Source: a virus. Taken from it: 64,000 nucleotides of DNA. The notes beneath the pieces are model-generated. The model had not been told where the DNA came from, did not search any database, and saw only the letters and a list, made by a program, of their open reading frames with translations. Positions 18,329 to 27,985 of this stretch are shown piece by piece. Made by a program: the position numbers and the translations under genes. Each line of letters opens with the position of its first letter. Position 1 is the first letter of the stretch. Location: the IMG/VR virus record IMGVR_UViG_3300037264_007739, positions 1 through 64,000 of that record. The stretch is one strand, 5' to 3'.

Positions 18329-18532
18329 ATGGCGTGGAATGGGAATCAGAAGGTGCACTCGAGTGGCGCGGTCGCTGATGTCGAGCAGGCGCCGGCTGGT
18401 CTGTGGTGCTACATCATTCGGAAGACGAACGCGCCCGCGTACAAGGCAGCGGACCGCGACTTCGATACGGATGCAGACGCGAGGGACGCGGTCGATGCGT
18501 TCCTCTTGGAGAGACACGGCGCGGTTGACTGA
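18329..18532 (+). CDS. Small hypothetical protein, 67 residues
   Basis: Start follows CGAGGTTTTT; the TGA stop shares a base with the start of the next gene. The sequence is acidic and ends DARDAVDAFLLERHGAVD. No family recognised; context is late tail genes. Confidence 0.55.
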   Translation: MAWNGNQKVHSSGAVADVEQAPAGLWCYIIRKTNAPAYKAADRDFDTDADARDAVDAFLLERHGAVD

Positions 18533-19044
18533 TGCCGAGTCTCGAGTACATCGCAGTACCGGTCGAACCGAGTGAGGCGCTCTTTTTTGAGCGCGCACGC
18601 GGGACGATTACGTTCTGTGCGCCAGCTCCGCCGCCGCCTCCACCGATAAGCGTGTCTCCATCTATCGTGCAGCGCGACGGCGGCTACAGTGTCACGTTGG
18701 TTGGCGGCGTTTTGATCCCGGACGGCACTTATATCGTGCATGTCGGTCCGCTTGGAACTGAGGAAGACCCAGACTGCTATTCGGGTATTGAAGGCTCCGG
18801 ATCGGTTACTCCTTTTGAAGACGGTTCGGCCTCTATTGTGATCCCACCGCTTCCGGTCGGTGGCCCGTATGCGTTCACGTTGCGCCGTCTCACGGGTTCA
18901 GGTGATCCACTCATAATGACCGACCCCATTCTAACGGTGACTCCACAACATTTCCGCAGCGGCACATTTCGGCTAAGACGCTATCTGATGCCGTGGATGC
19001 GGATTGGTAACCGTTCGCTGGATCAAGTGAGGTTCCCGCAATAG
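18532..19044 (+). CDS. Hypothetical tail protein with polyproline linker and Ig-like domain
   Basis: A 170-residue protein. After a short head comes a polyproline run (PAPPPPPPIS), then a beta-sandwich-like region (GGYSVTLVGGVLIPDGTYIVHVG...) and a basic tail. The form fits a small virion decoration or adaptor. Its start overlaps the previous stop by one base. Confidence 0.55.
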   Translation: MPSLEYIAVPVEPSEALFFERARGTITFCAPAPPPPPPISVSPSIVQRDGGYSVTLVGGVLIPDGTYIVHVGPLGTEEDPDCYSGIEGSGSVTPFEDGSASIVIPPLPVGGPYAFTLRRLTGSGDPLIMTDPILTVTPQHFRSGTFRLRRYLMPWMRIGNRSLDQVRFPQ

Positions 19045-19054
19045 GGAAGAATAT

Positions 19055-22000
19055 ATGACGGTCGGACTGCTCGAAGGACTGACGTCCTCCATCGGCGATG
19101 AGCTCACAGCGCTTTCGGGCTTCCGTTCGACGCGCACGACCGCGCTTGTCGACGTTGAAGATCGAATCCAGACCGACGTCAACAACGCCTCGAGTGTTGA
19201 TAGCGGCCTCAACATCACGTTCTCGGCGCCGATCCCCAACACCGGCCCGATCGTGATCGGTCTTCGCTTTCGGATGCTCTCTGATCCGGGGACAAACATT
19301 CTTCAGTCCGGCGTCGCGACAGTATCGGGTCTCTCGTCGGGGACGCGCGTCGTTCTTTCGGCAGGATCCTTCGCAGCAAGCGTTCAGCCCGGGCGGAAAT
19401 TCAAGATCACAACCGGCCCGCTTTCAGGAAAGACTGCGTTCATCAACAAGCGCGTCTCGAGCGTTGAGATCTTACTCGACGGTACTGGTCTCGGTAGCGA
19501 CTTCACGAACGAGAGTTGGGACGTGCTCTTCGATCTTGTGAACCGACACGCCAGGATCGCAGGCATCACATTCGCCGGCCCGAACATCACCGGGCTCGCA
19601 CTCACGCATCCACTCGGCGCCAACTTCACGACCCAGAGTTGGGAGGTCGTGCAAGACGCACCGACGACGATCCCTGTCGAAAATACACTCGATTGGGAGG
19701 CTGTCAGCGAGGCGTTTGTCGGGCCGACGCGCTACCGCTACGACTCGAAGACGCTCACGACACTCGACAGCCTTCGTGCTTCGCGCCATCTCGGTCGTGA
19801 CGGGCGCATCGTCGCGATCGCCGGAATCCTTATTGCTGACGGCGCGAAGCTCTCCGTCGATGACGGTCAGGGTGACGTCAAGACATTCGAGTTCCAAAAG
19901 ACTGCGACCGCATTTCCGGACATTCAGAACATCACGCTCAACATCACTAACCTGATGACCGCGACACAGGTTCGCGACGTGATCATCGACGGCATCGTGA
20001 ACCTCGCAGACATGAACCTTCGTGCGTTCCCGGGAACGACAACGGATGCCGTCGAGCTTCGCCACGCCATTCCTGGTGGAACAGGACGCATCGATGTCAC
20101 GGATACGGTCACGGATGCGGGTTTCCTCACCGAAGGCCCGCGTGGCATCGAAGCCGTTGTTCAGCCGCTCGAAGAGGTTATCGACTTTAGCCTAAAGCCG
20201 AGCGGCATCGACCAATATAGAAACTCGTTCATCGTCGAGCGCGCTGTCGGTGAAGAGCTCTCGACGCTCGGCCGAAACATCGGCGTCAGCCGCCCGTCGG
20301 CGCTTCAAAACGACGAGATCTTCCGGCGACTCATCGCCGCGATGGCATACGCGCCGCGAGGTACGATTCTGGCGATCGAGCTCGTGCTCGATGCGATTCT
20401 CGGGCCAGGAAACTGGGAACTTTTCGAGGATCTGACGCTCGGAAGCCTCAACCATCCGTGTGAGATCTTCTTTCGCCGGCGCGACGACAACGAGCTCAAG
20501 AGCGTTGGAAAGGCATTCCTCGACGGTGACGAGAACCGCGCGATGGCGACGGCGTCGACGCTCACGCTCGCTGCTGATCCAACACCTGGACGTGTCGAGG
20601 GCCTGCGTCTTGCTCCAGAAGGTGTCGAACGGCTCATCGCCTTCGGCTCGACGGCGACAGTCGTGCCAGGCGCAAATCAGACGGCAGCCGTCACGGGGCC
20701 TGCGGCGAGCTTTCCGACGGCTGTGAAGCCTGGTGACATCTTCTACGTCACCACCGGGCCGTACAAGGGAACGCAGGGCACGATCCAGGCACGCAACAGC
20801 GATTTCTCTCTCACACTCGGACCTCTTCGCGGATCCGAGAACATCGTCGTCACGCAGTCATTCACCGAGGTCGGATGGAAGATCGTCCGCCGACGGTCGA
20901 ACTTTCGTCACTATCGCCCGAGCGAGGAGTTCTACATCGAGCGATCTGGCGGGCCGTCGACGCAGATCTGGACCGCGCAGGGCACGCTCGCAGCAAGCGA
21001 GGCGACATACGTCACCTTCGTGACGGACACGCAGGGGCAATATCTTCAGATCGTGGACTCTGGTGGTGGTGCTGTTGCAGCCGACACGATGTTCTACCAG
21101 CACCTCGCGCGCATCGATCGCACGTCGCTCGCGTCGTTCGCCGTGCACATGAACATCGGTGCGTCCGCGGTCTTCCCAGTGGCGGGGGACAACAGCAAGC
21201 AAGCCTCCTTTCAGATCGAGGACGGCGTAAAGCTCATCATGGTCGGCATGACCTGGGACGGCGTTGGTGATGATCGAGACATCGGCTTCATCGATTCGAC
21301 AGGCGCGTACATCGGCACGCCGGTGAACGTCGACATCGCCCCTGTCTCGAACGCAACGGTGTGGAAGAACATCGAGATCGTGAAGGTTGCCGACAAGCAG
21401 GCGCTCCTACTCATTGGCGGGCACGTCGTCCAAGCTGTGCCGTACGCCTCACTCTCGGCGTCAGCGAATCGAAGGATCGCCTTCGGGGCGCAGTCGACGG
21501 GGAACTTCGGAGTGATGGTCCTGAAGGAAGTCGACTGGGGCATTATCACGCCGCGCGACTTCTGGAACGAGCGGCCCGCGAATTTCCAAACGACGGCGGC
21601 AGAGCACGTCACCGATGTGGCAGGCACATTCCGGTCGAGTGACGATGATCTACCGGTCAAGAAGCGCGTGCGCCTCTTCGATTGGAGCGCGCTCAATTCT
21701 GGCGGCGGCAACGTAAAAGGCGAATGGGAGATCGACACGTACGTGAGCGATGGCGACGTCAGCGTCACTGGGCCTAGGCTGAAGCGCGGATTATTCACGT
21801 TCGAGGACCCGTTCCGGTTCACGGGGCGCGACAACGAGAACGCGTTCACATGGCCGGATGCTCGTGGGCATTCCGTTCAGATTCTCACCGGGCCGAATGC
21901 CGGTATCTATCCAATCTCGAAGATCATCGACCCAGTAACGGGACGAGATGTCCAGGAGCCGCCGACCAACCTGAATGGGAACCCAAAGTGGCTTCGTGCT

Positions 22001-22891
22001 ATTTCAACTGATCCGACCGACGGAACGTACGGCGTTATCGCTGTGCCGTTTCCGATACCGCCAGGATTTTTGCAACCATTGAACCCGGCCATCCGCGTCT
22101 GGGGCAAGGTCGGCGGTGTTTACGTATTCGACAACTTCACTTTGATTCCTGGTTTTGGGTTGCTCTCCATATCGCCCACGTTCGACGCGGCGTCCATCGT
22201 CGCGATCGAATGCGTCGACGTCGTAAATCTTGGTGCGGGTGATGGCGTTGGCGGCAATAGAATGCCGACCTTCAGAGGCGACGTCATCGTCTTTGAGGGG
22301 CCGGAGAACACGGCGGTCACCGACCCGAACAACCGAACCGAGGTCATCCGCCTCCCCGCGGGTCAGCGGTCCTATGGAGGCCGAGAGCTCACGCGGCTGC
22401 ATGCTGCGGGCTGGACGAGCTCGAACGCGCAGCAGCTCATCCAGCGATCGCATATCGTCGTCCTCGACACCGCAGCCGGCGTCCCCGCACGCCCAAATGG
22501 CTTCGCGTTCACGGACGTTGAGGCGGATTGGCGTATCGTGCCGAACTTCCCCGTCGACCCGTCAGTGAAGGGCGAGATCGTTGACGCCGGGACCGTTGCG
22601 GGTGCAACGCTCACGCTCAGGAACAATTTGCCAATCACGCCAGTGGGCGAGTATCCGATCATGGCTGCGGCGCGAAGCCTGGTATTGTCGGCGCAGCTCC
22701 TCGACGAGAAAGAATCGAACACGTTGTTGTCTCTGCCGTCTAACTATTCGCACTATCCGTTCTACTTGGCGGACAACTTCGGTTTTGTGCGGACTGTTGT
22801 TGATCTCGTGACAGCAGCTGGTGTCATCCCCGATTTCGATCGACTATTCCGCGATGCGTCAGGCCCTCACCTGATCGGCAGAAATACGTAG
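19055..22891 (+). CDS. Large tail/baseplate-peripheral protein
   Basis: A 1278-residue protein, the largest gene in the late block. An early part (IDQYRNSFIVERAVGEELSTLGRNIGV...RRLIAAMAYAPRGTILAIELVLDAILGPGNWELFED, about residues 385-465) resembles phage tail protein I or gp7-like wedge segments. Later parts are beta-rich, and residues about 640-810 resemble a concanavalin/LamG sandwich that could bind glycans. It lies before the fibre gene, so a host-contact or fibre-anchoring role is likely. Confidence 0.62.
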   Translation: MTVGLLEGLTSSIGDELTALSGFRSTRTTALVDVEDRIQTDVNNASSVDSGLNITFSAPIPNTGPIVIGLRFRMLSDPGTNILQSGVATVSGLSSGTRVVLSAGSFAASVQPGRKFKITTGPLSGKTAFINKRVSSVEILLDGTGLGSDFTNESWDVLFDLVNRHARIAGITFAGPNITGLALTHPLGANFTTQSWEVVQDAPTTIPVENTLDWEAVSEAFVGPTRYRYDSKTLTTLDSLRASRHLGRDGRIVAIAGILIADGAKLSVDDGQGDVKTFEFQKTATAFPDIQNITLNITNLMTATQVRDVIIDGIVNLADMNLRAFPGTTTDAVELRHAIPGGTGRIDVTDTVTDAGFLTEGPRGIEAVVQPLEEVIDFSLKPSGIDQYRNSFIVERAVGEELSTLGRNIGVSRPSALQNDEIFRRLIAAMAYAPRGTILAIELVLDAILGPGNWELFEDLTLGSLNHPCEIFFRRRDDNELKSVGKAFLDGDENRAMATASTLTLAADPTPGRVEGLRLAPEGVERLIAFGSTATVVPGANQTAAVTGPAASFPTAVKPGDIFYVTTGPYKGTQGTIQARNSDFSLTLGPLRGSENIVVTQSFTEVGWKIVRRRSNFRHYRPSEEFYIERSGGPSTQIWTAQGTLAASEATYVTFVTDTQGQYLQIVDSGGGAVAADTMFYQHLARIDRTSLASFAVHMNIGASAVFPVAGDNSKQASFQIEDGVKLIMVGMTWDGVGDDRDIGFIDSTGAYIGTPVNVDIAPVSNATVWKNIEIVKVADKQALLLIGGHVVQAVPYASLSASANRRIAFGAQSTGNFGVMVLKEVDWGIITPRDFWNERPANFQTTAAEHVTDVAGTFRSSDDDLPVKKRVRLFDWSALNSGGGNVKGEWEIDTYVSDGDVSVTGPRLKRGLFTFEDPFRFTGRDNENAFTWPDARGHSVQILTGPNAGIYPISKIIDPVTGRDVQEPPTNLNGNPKWLRAISTDPTDGTYGVIAVPFPIPPGFLQPLNPAIRVWGKVGGVYVFDNFTLIPGFGLLSISPTFDAASIVAIECVDVVNLGAGDGVGGNRMPTFRGDVIVFEGPENTAVTDPNNRTEVIRLPAGQRSYGGRELTRLHAAGWTSSNAQQLIQRSHIVVLDTAAGVPARPNGFAFTDVEADWRIVPNFPVDPSVKGEIVDAGTVAGATLTLRNNLPITPVGEYPIMAAARSLVLSAQLLDEKESNTLLSLPSNYSHYPFYLADNFGFVRTVVDLVTAAGVIPDFDRLFRDASGPHLIGRNT

Positions 22892-22901
22892 GAGAGCAAT
22901 C

Positions 22902-24779
22902 ATGTCAGGCAAGCAGCTACTCAGAACGGAAGTTGGCGAACGCGTCGATCACCCTGACTTTGAGTTCCTCTCCGAGATCAGTCACCGAGACGCCGTCAAT
23001 CAGATTATGGAGGCGCTCGTCGTCGGCACCGACGACGTCCTCGACACCGCAGCGAATACGCATCCGAAGTTCTTCGTGCTCGGTGGCTTTCGCATGTCCG
23101 TGCCGAGCGGCGCCAATGTTCTTGTCGAAAAGGACGTGCCGAGCGGAACGTCGATTCAGCCTGGTGCTGCGATCATGGCCTTCCGTGATCGTGGCGCAGC
23201 CAAGTTCGGCGTCATCCTCTCTGGTGGTGACGCCTCTCGATTAATCGACATCACGACCTTCCCCAATGGGCTGTACGGAATCTTCGTCCGATTCGCGTTC
23301 AAGGACGATGTCGTGCAGAGCCGCCTCGTCTGGAACCCAATCACGCCGACGCCTGTCGAGACGCCACGTAGCATGCCGACGCGCAAGAGCGAGAACTGGG
23401 AGATCGCGATCGAGCTCGTGCAGCCTGGTCCAGAGTGGATGCGCATCGGCTCCGTTGACCGCGCGACGATGGTCATCACCGATGAGCGGAATTTTCTCTT
23501 CGAGGGGCGCGCGGCGAACAGCTACGCCGCAGTCGATGAGGAATGGGGCACAGCAGTCGATCGCAACAGTGACCGCGCCCTCCACGGCGCGTCCTCGATT
23601 TACAAAGCCATCCGCGGGCTCCAGCGCCAGGTGCAAGACATCATCGGCGAGACCAGCCCGAATGGGTGGTGGCGGTCGATCGAGAGAAGCCTGAAGGTCG
23701 CTCTTGTGCGGGATGGTTCGCGCACGATGCAAGGTAACTTACATCCAGACGCGACGAACACGCGAAATCTCGGTGGCGCGCTCGCGGCTTGGGCGCAGAT
23801 CTTCGTTGGCAAAATTTCACTTGGTTCGTTTTTGCTTGGTTCGGACGCCGATGCCGATCAACCGCGTGTCAGTGCCGCTTATTCTGGTGCGGCCGGGCGC
23901 GAAAAAACGCTCATGCTTTACTCAGATCGAGACGCGTCTTCAGCGTGGCCGCTCGCGATTTATCGCGCCCAAGTCGGTCTCTTCGGAGGGGCTGACGCGA
24001 TTCAATTCGTTTGGAACGCGCTCTACGCCAACGCGACCAATCTTTGGACACAGACGAACGCCGGCAATAGTCCATTGCTCATTGAGTTCGGCCGTCACGG
24101 ATTCGCAGTTTTCCGCAAGGACCCAGAGGTCGGCGCCGGTGGAACATTCACCGATATAGTTGGTCCTGCTGGATGGTCTGAGCGCGGAGCCCGATTTTTG
24201 TTCAACGGCACAACGGCGTTTTTCCACGAGCTCATAGCACCTGTACTGCGCGCCAGGGCCGGTGTCATCCACGTCGACGATGACGAGGACGACGCGCCGG
24301 CAGATCGATCTACGATAAATCTAAACGGACTTGCAGCATCGACGGCGAAGCGACACGCAATTCTCTCGAACTATGTTGCCAACACGCTCGAGCTACGCGG
24401 CGGGCTCAACGGTGATCAGGCGATCAAGATGTCCGGCCTAGGCGTCCAGCTCGCGCGAAATTGCATCGGCCAGAATGGCTTGTACGAAGAGTTCGGCCTC
24501 ATCTCCGGAACGGTGACAGCGGGGTCTATCCCCGCTGGTGGCTTCACGACTATCACGCTGACGACGGCGACCTCGCCGGCGATCAACATCGGTGATCACC
24601 TAGTTTACATTCTGCCGGATACTCAGACGGCCTTCGACAGCCTCTTCAATGTGCAAGCCAGCGTGAGTGGGGTGAACACGATCACGGTGTATCTTGGGAA
24701 CTTCTCAAGCGTGGCCAAGCCCGCCGCCAATCGAATATACAATTTTGACGTTCTCGTTCTTCGACGGGTGACAGGGTGA
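22902..24779 (+). CDS. Putative tail fibre protein
   Basis: A 625-residue protein following the large baseplate gene. The N-terminal half carries tail-attachment-like sequence (GNLHPDATNTRNLGGALAAWAQIFVGKI, a pattern typical of fibre shafts). The C-terminal half is a long beta-rich segment. It is the last virion gene before the lysis genes, the usual place for a receptor-binding fibre. Confidence 0.62.
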   Translation: MSGKQLLRTEVGERVDHPDFEFLSEISHRDAVNQIMEALVVGTDDVLDTAANTHPKFFVLGGFRMSVPSGANVLVEKDVPSGTSIQPGAAIMAFRDRGAAKFGVILSGGDASRLIDITTFPNGLYGIFVRFAFKDDVVQSRLVWNPITPTPVETPRSMPTRKSENWEIAIELVQPGPEWMRIGSVDRATMVITDERNFLFEGRAANSYAAVDEEWGTAVDRNSDRALHGASSIYKAIRGLQRQVQDIIGETSPNGWWRSIERSLKVALVRDGSRTMQGNLHPDATNTRNLGGALAAWAQIFVGKISLGSFLLGSDADADQPRVSAAYSGAAGREKTLMLYSDRDASSAWPLAIYRAQVGLFGGADAIQFVWNALYANATNLWTQTNAGNSPLLIEFGRHGFAVFRKDPEVGAGGTFTDIVGPAGWSERGARFLFNGTTAFFHELIAPVLRARAGVIHVDDDEDDAPADRSTINLNGLAASTAKRHAILSNYVANTLELRGGLNGDQAIKMSGLGVQLARNCIGQNGLYEEFGLISGTVTAGSIPAGGFTTITLTTATSPAINIGDHLVYILPDTQTAFDSLFNVQASVSGVNTITVYLGNFSSVAKPAANRIYNFDVLVLRRVTG

Positions 24780-24821
24780 CCATGTAACATGATGAGATGG
24801 ATGACATAAAGGATATAATTT

Positions 24822-25184
24822 ATGGAAGGCTTCGATTTCGGTCCATTGGTAGAGCAGCTCGTCACATGGCAGAACGGGCTCATCGTCGTCGCGTGCGGCG
24901 CGGCGATGGAGGCGTTCAAGCGCGGTCCTGGGACGCGCAAGATCGCCGAGAGCCGATGGGGCCAGGTGCTCGCGTACTACGCGCCTGTCGCGTGGGCGTG
25001 GCTCGCGCTCTTTCTACCGATCGGGCTCGCGCGTGACGGCGCCGGCGTCGGCGAAAGACTCTTGCTCGGCGTCGTGCTCGGGACAGTCACCGACTCGGCC
25101 TACGATTGGACGGTGAAGGCGCTCAGGAAGTTCCTCGGCGCGGGCGTGGCTGAGAAGTCGTCGTCGCTGTCGCTGCCGAAGTGA
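24822..25184 (+). CDS. Putative holin
   Basis: A 120-residue protein with two predicted membrane segments (about residues 47-67, VLAYYAPVAWAWLALFLPIG, and 75-90) and a polar C-terminus. It lies immediately upstream of spanin-like genes, in the normal lysis order. AAGGATATAATTT precedes the ATG. The holin role is inferred from topology and position. Confidence 0.55.
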   Translation: MEGFDFGPLVEQLVTWQNGLIVVACGAAMEAFKRGPGTRKIAESRWGQVLAYYAPVAWAWLALFLPIGLARDGAGVGERLLLGVVLGTVTDSAYDWTVKALRKFLGAGVAEKSSSLSLPK

Positions 25185-25187
25185 GCC

Positions 25188-25541
25188 ATGGTCGTCCTAT
25201 CGTTTCTGAAAAGGTACACATGGCTCGTCCTCTTTGCGATTGCAGTCGTGCTCGCAACGATCATCGCTGTCCTGTCGCGACGGAAACCAACTGACGGCCT
25301 CACAAGAGGGGCGGTGATCAAGGCCGAGCTCGCCGGCATTCGCGCCGAGGGCGAGCTCGAACGCCGGCTCGCCGCGAAGGGGGCGGAGGCCGCGAAGGCA
25401 GAGGTGGAGCGCGCCTATGAATCCGAGAAGCACGCGATGGCCGAGAGCGAGCGGAAGGAAGCCGAGGAGCTCAAGGCCGACCCGGTCAAACTCGCTGGTT
25501 TTCTTGCTAGGGCTGGCGCTCGCCGTCGCCATCGCTCCTGA
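25188..25541 (+). CDS. Putative inner-membrane spanin (Rz-like)
   Basis: A 117-residue protein with an N-terminal membrane anchor (about residues 10-28) followed by a long charged coiled coil, the typical layout of an i-spanin. Its 3' part overlaps a second gene in another frame by 125 bases, as Rz and Rz1 do. The start lies 3 bases after the holin candidate stop. Confidence 0.65.
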   Translation: MVVLSFLKRYTWLVLFAIAVVLATIIAVLSRRKPTDGLTRGAVIKAELAGIRAEGELERRLAAKGAEAAKAEVERAYESEKHAMAESERKEAEELKADPVKLAGFLARAGARRRHRS

Positions 25542-25971
25542 GCTCGCGCTCGCGGAATGCGACCCCAACGACCCGACGGCGTGCTCGACGCCGATCAACA
25601 AGGGCCAGGCGGCGCCGTACAGCGGCCAGCTCCTCACACCTGTCCTTGCGATCAGGCTCGGTCAGGACGCCGAGCACTGCGACGACCGCCTCGATCTCGA
25701 GCTCGCTCATACGAGCTCGCTGGCGCGCATCAGGCTCGACTACGAGAAAGCGCTCCGGGTGGTCGACGTTCGGCAGCTCACCCGCGAGCGTGACGCCTAC
25801 GAACGCGACAGGGACTTCTGGAAGGGCGAGGCGGGCCGCAAGGTCGAGCCACCTCATTGGACAGCTAGCCCGTACTTCGTCGTCCCTGTGGCCGTGCTCG
25901 CGACGCTGGGCGCGGTGTGGCTCGGCATCGAGGTCGTGAAGGCACGAGAGAAAGTTACGACCGTGCCTTGA
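25417..25971 (+). CDS. Overlapping second spanin-like exported protein
   Basis: A 184-residue product read in a different frame from within the Rz-like gene. After an Arg-rich head it has a signal-like hydrophobic stretch ending ALALA before ECDPND, then a Cys-containing periplasmic region, a charged helix (RERDAYERDRDFWKGEA) and a C-terminal membrane segment (VVPVAVLATLGAVWLGIEVV). It lacks a clear lipobox, so it is not a standard Rz1 lipoprotein. The start is uncertain; ATG 25417 is the only one that gives the whole signal segment. Confidence 0.5.
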   Translation: MNPRSTRWPRASGRKPRSSRPTRSNSLVFLLGLALAVAIAPELALAECDPNDPTACSTPINKGQAAPYSGQLLTPVLAIRLGQDAEHCDDRLDLELAHTSSLARIRLDYEKALRVVDVRQLTRERDAYERDRDFWKGEAGRKVEPPHWTASPYFVVPVAVLATLGAVWLGIEVVKAREKVTTVP

Positions 25972-26260
25972 CACCGTGCTCGAGCAGCGTTATGACCCCG
26001 CCCGCACGTAGGAACACCCAACGTGATTCCGTAGTGGCCGAAAGGCCCTCGCAGCCTGGCTGATCACTGGGCGAAGCGGTAAGCGGCGTCTGAACTGAGG
26101 AAGCGGCGCACGGCGCACGAACTCGGAAGGTGTTGGGCGCGGGACGGCGCTCGGGGCAACGTGGCTCGTCGCAGCGCAAGCTGCCAAACGAGCAGGCGAG
26201 CTCCAAGACAAGGATGTGCCGCGCGGCGACCTTGCCTCGACCCAACCTTTGAAAGCCTCG
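25972..26260. other. Non-coding stretch between convergent blocks, with GAAA-tetraloop hairpin
   Basis: About 290 bases with no convincing gene. Around 26036-26047 there is GGCC-GAAA-GGCC, a perfect short stem with a GNRA tetraloop. Several other GC-rich short dyads are present. It may be part of a structured RNA at the end of the late transcript or simply spacer. No tRNA-like T-arm was found. Confidence 0.35.
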
Positions 26261-26295
26261 GCCCCGAAAGGGTGTCCGGGGCTTTTGATTTTTTG
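26261..26295 (+). terminator. Intrinsic terminator of the late + strand block
   Basis: GCCCCG at 26261-26266 pairs with CGGGGC at 26277-26282, followed by TTTTGATTTTTT. It sits just before the convergent endolysin gene end at 26308 and should stop late transcription. Confidence 0.8.
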
Positions 26296-26307
26296 GGACT
26301 CTCAGTT

Positions 26308-26946
26308 CTACCCAGCCCTCGCGGCAGCGAGAATCCGGTCCCACGCGAACGCTGGCCCGGGGTCGGTCTTGCGCGTCGGGTCCACGTTCTCGTGGCCGGT
26401 GAATCGGCCGTCGGGCGGGCCGGACACTACACCGGCGTCTCGGAGCTGCGGGAACACGGCGACGAGCGTCTTCGTGAGCGCCTCGAGCGTCACGAGCTGT
26501 TCCTCGGCGTACGCGTCCCATTGATCGCCGTTCGGCATGACGATCGCGTTCCCCTTGTGCTCGACGCCCTTGTACGTGATGAGCTTGTCGCCCTTGAGCG
26601 CGAGCTTGCCCCAGTTCTCGATCTCGATGCCGATCGATCGGTTGTTCACCTGGCCCTTCGTGCGCCACTTCGAGGTCTGCCCGCCCGCGTGCCACGTGCG
26701 ATCGGTGAGCGGCGCGAGCTGCCACGGCTCGCCGTTCTTCTTGATGATGAAGTGCGCCGACGCCGAGGAATCCTTCGAGGTGAGCCATCGGAGCGAGCCA
26801 TCGAAGCCGCCTGCGGTGTAGTGGTAGACGACGAGCTCGATGGGCTGAATGCGGCTGGCCTGAAACGCCTTCGAGTAACGGTTCGGTGTCAGGCGTCGAA
26901 ACGCCTCGGGCACCACCCATCCATCATTTGTCGGCGCGATGATCAC
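26308..26946 (-). CDS. N-acetylmuramoyl-L-alanine amidase endolysin
   Basis: A 212-residue Amidase_2 (T7 lysozyme-like) enzyme that cuts the lactyl-amide bond of peptidoglycan. Visible motifs are VVYHYTAGG with the first zinc His at residue 42, SAHFIIKKNG, and the end RFTGHENVDPTRKTDPG with the later His and Asp/Lys active residues. It starts at GTG, overlapping the stop of the upstream gene by 4 bases. It has no signal peptide, so holin release is expected. It is transcribed opposite to the holin and spanin genes. Confidence 0.9.
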   Translation of the reverse strand: MIIAPTNDGWVVPEAFRRLTPNRYSKAFQASRIQPIELVVYHYTAGGFDGSLRWLTSKDSSASAHFIIKKNGEPWQLAPLTDRTWHAGGQTSKWRTKGQVNNRSIGIEIENWGKLALKGDKLITYKGVEHKGNAIVMPNGDQWDAYAEEQLVTLEALTKTLVAVFPQLRDAGVVSGPPDGRFTGHENVDPTRKTDPGPAFAWDRILAAARAG

Positions 26947-27779
26947 GACGTCTCTTCGTCCTCGTCGTCCTCGAAGACCGCTCTGTCATCTTCGATGGGC
27001 TCCTCGCCGTCAATGGGCTCCGCACCCGTCCCGATAGAAAGGACGCGCTCCGAGGCTGGTGCTGGCGGGGTGACATATCGCCCTTCGATTATGACTGGTG
27101 CCGGCCCTGGTGTGCCTGGCGGTGTGACCGGCGCCGGCGCGCCCAGGGTCGGGACCGTCGAGTCGAGCTGTGAGCCTTCGATGGGCATACGCAGTGCGCC
27201 GGCGATCGTCAGACGCATGCTGTCGCGCCGGTGGCGAAGGATCTCCTTGGCAGCAAGCTGGAGCTCCTCGGATGAGGCACCGACATCCTCGGGGCGGAGC
27301 TGCTTTTGCTCGCCCTGGCCGGGCATGAGCTCAGCACCGACCGCCGTGGCGATACGGTCCCTGTGCTCTGTGGCCTCGAGCAGGATCTTGGCAACGCCCT
27401 CCCAGCTCTTGGGCATCACCATCTCGTCGGTGAGCTTCTCGAGCGCGAGCGACCGAATCGTCTCGAGATCGGCGAGGTCGCGCTGGCGAAGGCGACAGAG
27501 CTCGGTCCCGAGGCGCTCCTTGGCCCGGCTCTTCCACGCCGAGAAGAAGGCCGATCGCCGCTCGACCCATTGATCCTCTTTGGACCAGCGCTCGAGCGTC
27601 TTCTGGGTGACCTTCGCGAAGCGCGGGTCCTTCGACATCTCCTCGAGCGTCGGCGTCTCGTGGGTCATGTAGTAGATGCCGGCCTCGGCCCGCAGGCGTG
27701 GGTCGCCGCGAGCAGGTCCCTCGAGCTTAGTCGTCGGGGCCAGCGGCAAGGAGGTCTCGGTAGCGTTCGGCGCGCTCAT
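26943..27779 (-). CDS. HTH protein, possible small terminase-like
   Basis: A 278-residue protein. Residues about 45-85 (EEMSKDPRFAKVTQKTLERWSKEDQWVERRSAFFSAW) resemble the N-terminal HTH of phage small terminase or related DNA-binding proteins. A helical middle is followed by a Pro/acidic tail. The stop overlaps the endolysin start. No large terminase is in view, so the packaging role is uncertain; a regulator is the alternative. Confidence 0.4.
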   Translation of the reverse strand: MSAPNATETSLPLAPTTKLEGPARGDPRLRAEAGIYYMTHETPTLEEMSKDPRFAKVTQKTLERWSKEDQWVERRSAFFSAWKSRAKERLGTELCRLRQRDLADLETIRSLALEKLTDEMVMPKSWEGVAKILLEATEHRDRIATAVGAELMPGQGEQKQLRPEDVGASSEELQLAAKEILRHRRDSMRLTIAGALRMPIEGSQLDSTVPTLGAPAPVTPPGTPGPAPVIIEGRYVTPPAPASERVLSIGTGAEPIDGEEPIEDDRAVFEDDEDEETS

Positions 27780-27972
27780 CCTCAGTCAACGATAGCAAAG
27801 TACGAGCTGCCTGGACATCCACTTTGCGGGCGTAGAAAACCAGGCGCCCTTTGCACGGTACGAGCTGCTTGGGCGCCCCGATCTCGGAGAGCGCCCGAAG
27901 CATGTTCATGTCATCTACAATGTCGCACTCGCTCGGGTCGAGCTCGTGCGGCCCGATCCGGATGCGCCGCAT
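27727..27972 (-). CDS. Small hypothetical protein, 81 residues
   Basis: Start chosen at the ATG after GGGAGATGTC, giving MRRIRIGPHELDPSECDIVDDM. The 3' end overlaps the start of the HTH gene by about 50 bases. No domain recognised. Confidence 0.55.
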   Translation of the reverse strand: MRRIRIGPHELDPSECDIVDDMNMLRALSEIGAPKQLVPCKGRLVFYARKVDVQAARTLLSLTEDERAERYRDLLAAGPDD

Positions 27973-27985
27973 GACATCTCCCTTC

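Noticed and set aside
24814-24819. Perfect TATAAT just before the holin candidate start
   Set aside because: It lies only 2 bases from the ATG and no -35 is seen at suitable spacing; it overlaps the ribosome site and is probably chance in an AT-rich patch.
26161-27573. 470-codon open frame on the + strand opposite endolysin and HTH genes
   Set aside because: Composition is typical of an antisense shadow of GC-rich coding, and the opposite strand carries a clear amidase.
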